Assembly: GCF_012999535.1 (NCBI RefSeq)
Contig: NZ_JABBWV010000017.1
Location: 1 to 64,000, forward strand
DNA length: 64,000 bases
Direction of reading: 5' to 3'
Source: Microbispora sp. H11081
Lineage (GTDB): Bacteria; Actinomycetota; Actinomycetes; Streptosporangiales; Streptosporangiaceae
The position numbers were made by a program, and so were the translations under genes. Shown here piece by piece: positions 59,782 through 64,000 of this stretch. Position 1 is the first letter of the stretch, and every line of letters starts with the position of its first letter. The notes beneath the pieces were generated by a model, which made no database searches, was not told the origin of the DNA, and saw nothing but the letters and a program-made list of their open reading frames with translations.

Positions 59782-61599
59782 GTGGCCGTAGCGAACCAGT
59801 CCCGGGCGGGGGCGTCGTCGGAGCCGGCGCCGTCCTCGCGGTACAAATGGATCGCGCTGTCCAACACCACCCTCGGCGTCCTGATGGTGACGATCAACCA
59901 GTCCATCGTGCTGATCGCCCTTCCTGACGTCTTCCGCGGCATCCACCTGAACCCGCTCGACCCCGGCAACACGGGCTACCTGCTGTGGATGATGATGGGC
60001 TTCATGGTCGTCACCGCCGTGCTGGTGGTGATGTTCGGCCGCCTGGGCGACATGTTCGGCCGGGTCCGCATGTACAACCTCGGGTTCGCGGTCTTCAGCC
60101 TCTGCTCGATCATGCTCTCGCTGACCTGGATGGACGGCGACGCGGGGGCGCTGTGGCTGATCGGATGGCGGATCGTGCAGGGCGTCGGCGGCGCGCTGCT
60201 GTTCGCCAACTCCACCGCGATCCTGACCGACGCCTTCCCCATCAGGCAGCGGGGCACCGCGCTCGGCATCAACTCGATCGCCGCCATCGCGGGCTCCTTC
60301 CTCGGCCTGATCATCGGCGGCGTCCTGGCTCCCGTCGACTGGAAGGCGATCTTCCTGGTCTCCGTGCCGTTCGGCGTCTTCGGCACGATCTGGGCGTACC
60401 TCAAACTGCGCGACAACGGCGTGCGGCGGCGGGCGCGCATGGACTGGTGGGGCAACGCGACCTTCGCCGTCGGCCTCATCACGCTGCTGGTCGGCATCAC
60501 CTACGGCATCCAGCCGTACGGGACCGGCGTGATGGGCTGGGGCAACCCCTGGGTGATCGCCGCGCTCGCCGGTGGCGTCCTGCTCCTGGCGCTGTTCGCC
60601 TGGATCGAGACCAGGGTGGAAGAACCGCTGTTCCGGCTCGCGCTGTTCCGCAACCGCGCGTTCCTCGCGGGCAACGTCGCCAGCCTGCTCACCGCCCTCG
60701 GACGCGGCGGCCTCCAGTTCATGCTGATCATCTGGCTGCAGGGCATCTGGCTGCCGCTGCACGGTTACAGCTTCGAGGAGACGCCCCTGTGGGCGGGCAT
60801 CTACATGATCCCCCTGACCGTGGGCTTCCTGCTGTCCGCGCCGATCTCCGGCTGGCTCTCCGACAAGTTCGGGCCGCGGAGGTTCACCGTCGGCGGCGCC
60901 CTGGTCACCGCGGCGAGCTTCTACGCCCTGATGACCCTGCCGACGGACTTCGGCTACGGCGTCTTCGCGCTGCTCATCCTGGTCAACGGCATCGGGTCAG
61001 GCCTGTTCTCCTCGCCCAACCGGGCGGAGATCATGAACTCGGTGCCCGCGGAGTCCCGCGGCGTCGGCGCGGGCATGACCGCGACCTTCCAGAACTCCTC
61101 CATGGTGCTGTCCATCGGCGTGTTCTTCAGCCTGATGATCGCGGGCCTGGCGCAGTCGCTGCCGCACACCATGAACGTGGAACTGGTGGCCCAGGGCGTG
61201 CCCGCCGCGCAGGCCGAGGACATCGCCCACCTGCCGCCGATCGCCGTGCTGTTCGCGGCGTTCCTCGGATACAACCCGTTCAGGCAGCTCCTCGGCGGTG
61301 TCCTGGACCGGCTGCCCGACGGCGGCGCCCGCCTGACCGGCAAGGAGTTCTTCCCGCACCTCATCGCGGGCCCCTTCCACCAGGGCCTGGTCATCGCCTT
61401 CTGGTTCGCCGTGGCCGTCTGCCTGGTGGCCGGCCTGTCGTCGCTGCTGACCGACCGCGTTCGCCGCGGGCACCGCGCCGCCGCCCACGAGTCGCTCGGT
61501 TCCGAACTCGCCGCGGTCGCGGGCGAGGCCGGTCTGGCGGGCAGCGAACTGGTCGTCCCGGACGAGGAGTTCGACGCCCGGCGGGTCAGGGAGACGTAG
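59782..61599 (+). CDS. MFS multidrug exporter (EmrB/QacA, 14-helix type)
   Basis: This 605-residue drug:H+ antiporter has about 14 helices. The motif-A loop is VVMFGRLGDMFGRVRMYNLG, motif B is LIGWRIVQGVGGALLFANSTA, motif C is INSIAAIAGSFLGLIIGGVLA. The start is GTG 59782 after AGGAGAGGAACC. There is an extra soluble stretch in the second half (LPDGGARLTGKEFFPHLIAG) and a long cytoplasmic tail. It is adjacent to a TetR gene, so it probably exports a toxic compound that induces it. Confidence 0.9.
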   Translation: MAVANQSRAGASSEPAPSSRYKWIALSNTTLGVLMVTINQSIVLIALPDVFRGIHLNPLDPGNTGYLLWMMMGFMVVTAVLVVMFGRLGDMFGRVRMYNLGFAVFSLCSIMLSLTWMDGDAGALWLIGWRIVQGVGGALLFANSTAILTDAFPIRQRGTALGINSIAAIAGSFLGLIIGGVLAPVDWKAIFLVSVPFGVFGTIWAYLKLRDNGVRRRARMDWWGNATFAVGLITLLVGITYGIQPYGTGVMGWGNPWVIAALAGGVLLLALFAWIETRVEEPLFRLALFRNRAFLAGNVASLLTALGRGGLQFMLIIWLQGIWLPLHGYSFEETPLWAGIYMIPLTVGFLLSAPISGWLSDKFGPRRFTVGGALVTAASFYALMTLPTDFGYGVFALLILVNGIGSGLFSSPNRAEIMNSVPAESRGVGAGMTATFQNSSMVLSIGVFFSLMIAGLAQSLPHTMNVELVAQGVPAAQAEDIAHLPPIAVLFAAFLGYNPFRQLLGGVLDRLPDGGARLTGKEFFPHLIAGPFHQGLVIAFWFAVAVCLVAGLSSLLTDRVRRGHRAAAHESLGSELAAVAGEAGLAGSELVVPDEEFDARRVRET

Positions 61600-61795
61600 G
61601 CGCGCGGCCCGTACACGCCGCCGGGCGATCCCGCGACAACCCCCACGACCTCGGCCGAAGGACTCCCGCTCCGGCGCGCCCCTCCGGCGGCGGGGGGTAG
61701 GCCCCACCCCGGACATGGGGGGCGTTCGGATTCCGCCCGGCACGCGCCTCGGCGAGCGTGAGAGGAAGCGACACGACGCCGAGGAGGACAGACGT

Positions 61796-63262
61796 ATGCG
61801 TGGCAGAACCCGACTCGCGGCCGCCGGGCTCGCGACGGCGACGATGGCGGCCGGGCTCGTCCCGGCCCAGAGTGTGCAGGCCCAGAGTGTGCAGAACCGG
61901 GCGGCGATCAGGTGGACGGCGTGCGCGGGGGACGGGCTTCCCGCGGGGACGCGGTGCGGCACGATCGACGTGCCGCTCGACTGGGCGCACCCGGGCGGCA
62001 GGACGACGACCCTGTCTCTCGCCCGGCTGCCCGCCACCGATCCCGCCCGCAGGATCGGCAGCGTGCTGCACGTCCCCGGCGGCCCCGGCTCCAGCGGGAT
62101 CGAGGACATCACGCGGGCGGCGGGCGACCTCGCCGCCCTGCGGGAGCGCTTCGACCTGGTCGCCTACGACCCGCGCAACACCGGGCTCACCGCCAAGCTA
62201 CCCGAGTCCTGCGCGCGGCCGGCGGCGACGACCCTGACCGAGCCCCGCGACCGGGCCGAGTACGACGCCCAGGCCGCGGCGATCGCCGCGGCCGTCCGGG
62301 CCTGCCGGGCCGAGGACCGCAGCGGGCTGTACGGCAGGCTCGACTCGGTGTCGGTGGCCCGCGACATGGAGGCGATCCGCGCGGCCCTCGGAGAACGGCG
62401 GCTCAGCTTCATGGCCAACTCCTACGGAGGGGTGCCGGCCGCCGCATACCTCCGGCTGTTCCCCGGACGCGTCCGCGCCATGTACCTGGACGGCGTGATC
62501 GACCACACCGCAGGCTGGGCGGACCAGTACCTGCTGGCCCACCGGGAGCTGGAGCGGACGTTCGGCCGCTTCATCGACTGGTGCGCGGCGACGGCCGCCT
62601 GCGCCCTGCACGGCGAGGACGCGGGGAAGGTCTGGCGCGATCTCACCGCACGGGCGGACAGGTCGCCGATCCCGGTCGTCTCGGAGCGGTCAGGCCGGGG
62701 CGCGCTGACCGGCTCCCACCTGCGCTGGTTCGGCTTCGCCGCCGACCCGGGCCCCGGCGACTCCCGATGGCTGGCGTTCGCCGAGGCAGTGGACAGGGCC
62801 AGGCACGGCGACGGCTCGGGCTTCGCCGACGCGGCGCTGGGCAACGCCCGCGCCTGGACGATGCCCTTCGCGCTCGGCATGACCTGCGACGACGACCGTG
62901 GCCTCCACGGGTACGAGGAGTACGTCAGGGTCCGCAGGGAGGCGCGCGAGATCTCCCCGAACCTCGGCGGCGCGCCCTTCGAGCAGCTCGCCTGCTCGGG
63001 GTGGCCGTGGCCGGCCGCGAACCCGTCCCGTCCCCTCCCGGCCGACGGCCTGCCGCCGCTGCTCGGCATGGGGACCTGGGGCGACTTCGCGATGACCGAG
63101 AGCCTGGTCCTGCGCGTGCCCGGATCGGCCGCCGTGCGGTACGACGGCCCCGGCCACGTCCTCTACCTGTCCGGCAACCGGTGCGCGATCGGGCACGCCA
63201 CGCGGTATCTCACCGACCTGACGCTGCCTCCGCCCGGCGCCGTCTGCCGTCCCGGCGACTGA
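61796..63262 (+). CDS. Secreted tripeptidyl-aminopeptidase-like alpha/beta hydrolase (TAP type)
   Basis: This 488-residue exported hydrolase has a signal peptide (RTRLAAAGLATATMAAGLVP, cleavage near SVQAQ). The family patterns are IDVPLDWAHPGG, VPGGPGSSGIEDI, DLVAYDPRNTGLT, and the nucleophile region FMANSYGGVPAAAYL. The first Gly of the usual GxSYGG is Ala here (ANSYGG), a small change that may alter the elbow. The C-terminal TAP-like cap ends in YDGPGHVLYLSGNRCAIGH. It would cleave N-terminal tripeptides or esters outside the cell. The ATG at 61796 follows GAGGAGGACAGACGT. A 15-bp repeat codes AQSVQ twice near the cleavage site. Confidence 0.87.
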   Translation: MRGRTRLAAAGLATATMAAGLVPAQSVQAQSVQNRAAIRWTACAGDGLPAGTRCGTIDVPLDWAHPGGRTTTLSLARLPATDPARRIGSVLHVPGGPGSSGIEDITRAAGDLAALRERFDLVAYDPRNTGLTAKLPESCARPAATTLTEPRDRAEYDAQAAAIAAAVRACRAEDRSGLYGRLDSVSVARDMEAIRAALGERRLSFMANSYGGVPAAAYLRLFPGRVRAMYLDGVIDHTAGWADQYLLAHRELERTFGRFIDWCAATAACALHGEDAGKVWRDLTARADRSPIPVVSERSGRGALTGSHLRWFGFAADPGPGDSRWLAFAEAVDRARHGDGSGFADAALGNARAWTMPFALGMTCDDDRGLHGYEEYVRVRREAREISPNLGGAPFEQLACSGWPWPAANPSRPLPADGLPPLLGMGTWGDFAMTESLVLRVPGSAAVRYDGPGHVLYLSGNRCAIGHATRYLTDLTLPPPGAVCRPGD

Positions 63263-63277
63263 CCAGGCTCCTCCAGG

Positions 63278-63925
63278 TCACCCGTACACCTGCGACACCC
63301 GGCGCTCGTAGGCGCGGCGCCAGGAGAGCCGGTAGAGGATCCGCATGACGGCAGGAGCGGAGCCGAAGATGTGGTCGCGGTCGGCGGGGGCGGCCACGTC
63401 GAGCAGCCAGGCGGCGAGCATCGGCAGGTCGCGGCCGTGGCTCTTGGCGACCTTCTTGCCAGACTCGTCCCACCAGGCCGCGCTGACGTGCTCCCTGATG
63501 AGCGGGACGACCTCGAACTCCTCCAGATCGAGGTGGGTGTTCAGCAGCCGGTCGAGCGTGCGCAGGTCGGCCGCGACCTCGCGGGGCGGCCGGCCGCCGC
63601 CGGAGAGCCTGCCGATGACGGCGTCCATCTCCTGGTGGTCGGCCTCCAGCCGGTCGAGCACGGTCCGGGCCTCGGGGACGAGGCCGCGCAGCAGCGGCCA
63701 GATCGCCTCGTCCTCCTCGGTGTGGTGGTGGTGCAGGGCGCGCAGCAGCAGCGCGAGGTGTTCGTCGACGACCGCGCGGCGCCGCGCGTCCCGGGGGTCG
63801 CAGCGGTCGAGGACCTGGGCCAGCCTGCCGAACTCGCGCCGCAGGCCGGCATGGAAGACGAGGAACGTGCCGAGGTCGGGAGCGGGGTCGCCCGGCCGGC
63901 GCCGGGTCTGTGTCGGTGTTGTCAT
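63278..63925 (-). CDS. Hemerythrin-domain protein
   Basis: This 215-residue four-helix HHE protein carries ligands in TFLVFHAGLRREFGR, ALHHHHTEEDEAIWPLL, LEADHQEMDAVIGRL and THLDLEEFEVVPLI, a complete diiron set. It differs from the hemerythrin protein at 33902 in length and in the C-terminal part (HIFGSAPAVMRILYRLSWRRAYERR). Roles include O2, NO or iron handling. The ATG at 63925 is 15 bases from the convergent hydrolase gene stop on the other side. Confidence 0.87.
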   Translation of the reverse strand: MTTPTQTRRRPGDPAPDLGTFLVFHAGLRREFGRLAQVLDRCDPRDARRRAVVDEHLALLLRALHHHHTEEDEAIWPLLRGLVPEARTVLDRLEADHQEMDAVIGRLSGGGRPPREVAADLRTLDRLLNTHLDLEEFEVVPLIREHVSAAWWDESGKKVAKSHGRDLPMLAAWLLDVAAPADRDHIFGSAPAVMRILYRLSWRRAYERRVSQVYG

Positions 63926-64000
63926 GCCCCCACGATGTCCCCGCCCCCTTCACCGCGACTCAACGTGCACTTGCGGCCCGCTCCCCGGCCGGTCGCCATC

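Overview
This 64 kb window is very GC-rich chromosomal DNA with strong third-position GC, many GTG starts and many GTGA/ATGA stop-start overlaps. It encodes actinomycete-specific families: DUF5709, SPW-repeat and CsbD proteins, an ECF42-type sigma factor with a DGPF partner, CBM2 proteins with Pro-Ser linkers, a WS/DGAT wax synthase and a tripeptidyl-aminopeptidase-like secreted hydrolase. It most likely comes from a filamentous actinomycete, and the gene set reminds me of Streptosporangiales. I could not run a search, so the genus is open. I see no rRNA, tRNA, CRISPR array, prophage or secondary-metabolite cluster. The one phosphopantetheinyl transferase has no carrier-protein genes near it.

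Layout. 1-1.4 kb: the 5' part of an IS256-type transposase beside a frameshifted SF1 helicase remnant. 1.4-5.3 kb: a flavin monooxygenase / DUF3237 / CocE-type hydrolase operon, divergent from a MarR regulator across a palindromic operator. 5.3-10.7 kb: a DoxX protein, then an operon of a fused FAD/Fe-S oxidase, a zinc alcohol dehydrogenase and an SMP-30 lactonase, which reads as oxidative sugar or sugar-acid breakdown. 10.8-16.7 kb: a TetR/SDR pair with duplicated operator repeats, a PPTase, TerC with a structured leader, a glutathionyl-hydroquinone reductase, SPW and CsbD proteins and a 41-residue hydrophobic peptide. 16.9-21.6 kb: a secreted hydrolase, then PaaX and an amidohydrolase behind a clear promoter/operator. 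21.8-30.5 kb: an ECF sigma/DGPF pair, then a family-5 peptide-type ABC importer whose operon ends in an M24 protein lacking most metal ligands, with a divergent Lrp/AsnC regulator.

30.5-38.3 kb: a ROK kinase, a secreted CBM2 protein with a Cip1-like C-terminal domain, hemerythrin and ferritin-like proteins, a PadR/permease-prefix pair divergent from a membrane protein across a cluster of TAGC-N3-GCTA boxes, an integrase scar fused to a broken lipoprotein gene, and a STAS protein. 38.3-43.8 kb: an MBL-fold hydrolase, and an RpiR regulator with tandem start codons followed by urocanate hydratase and an M20 amidohydrolase (histidine degradation). 43.9-52.5 kb: housekeeping and small conserved genes (Tex, RecQ, Ppx/GppA, phosphoesterase, DUF5709, PH-domain and DUF3592 proteins). 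52.5-64 kb: a GH3 beta-glucosidase with CBM2, a secreted GYWKNHP protein, a wax ester synthase, a Ser/Thr kinase, a TetR/MFS pair, a secreted peptidase-like hydrolase and a second hemerythrin protein.

The most interesting signals are not one large new system. They are several small ones: the metal-less M24 protein in the importer operon, the RBS-sequestering inverted repeat in front of the transposase, the TAGC-N3-GCTA box cluster, the in-frame VNTR carrying four ATG codons at the RpiR start, a group of apparently leaderless genes, and the palindrome-preceded 41-residue peptide.
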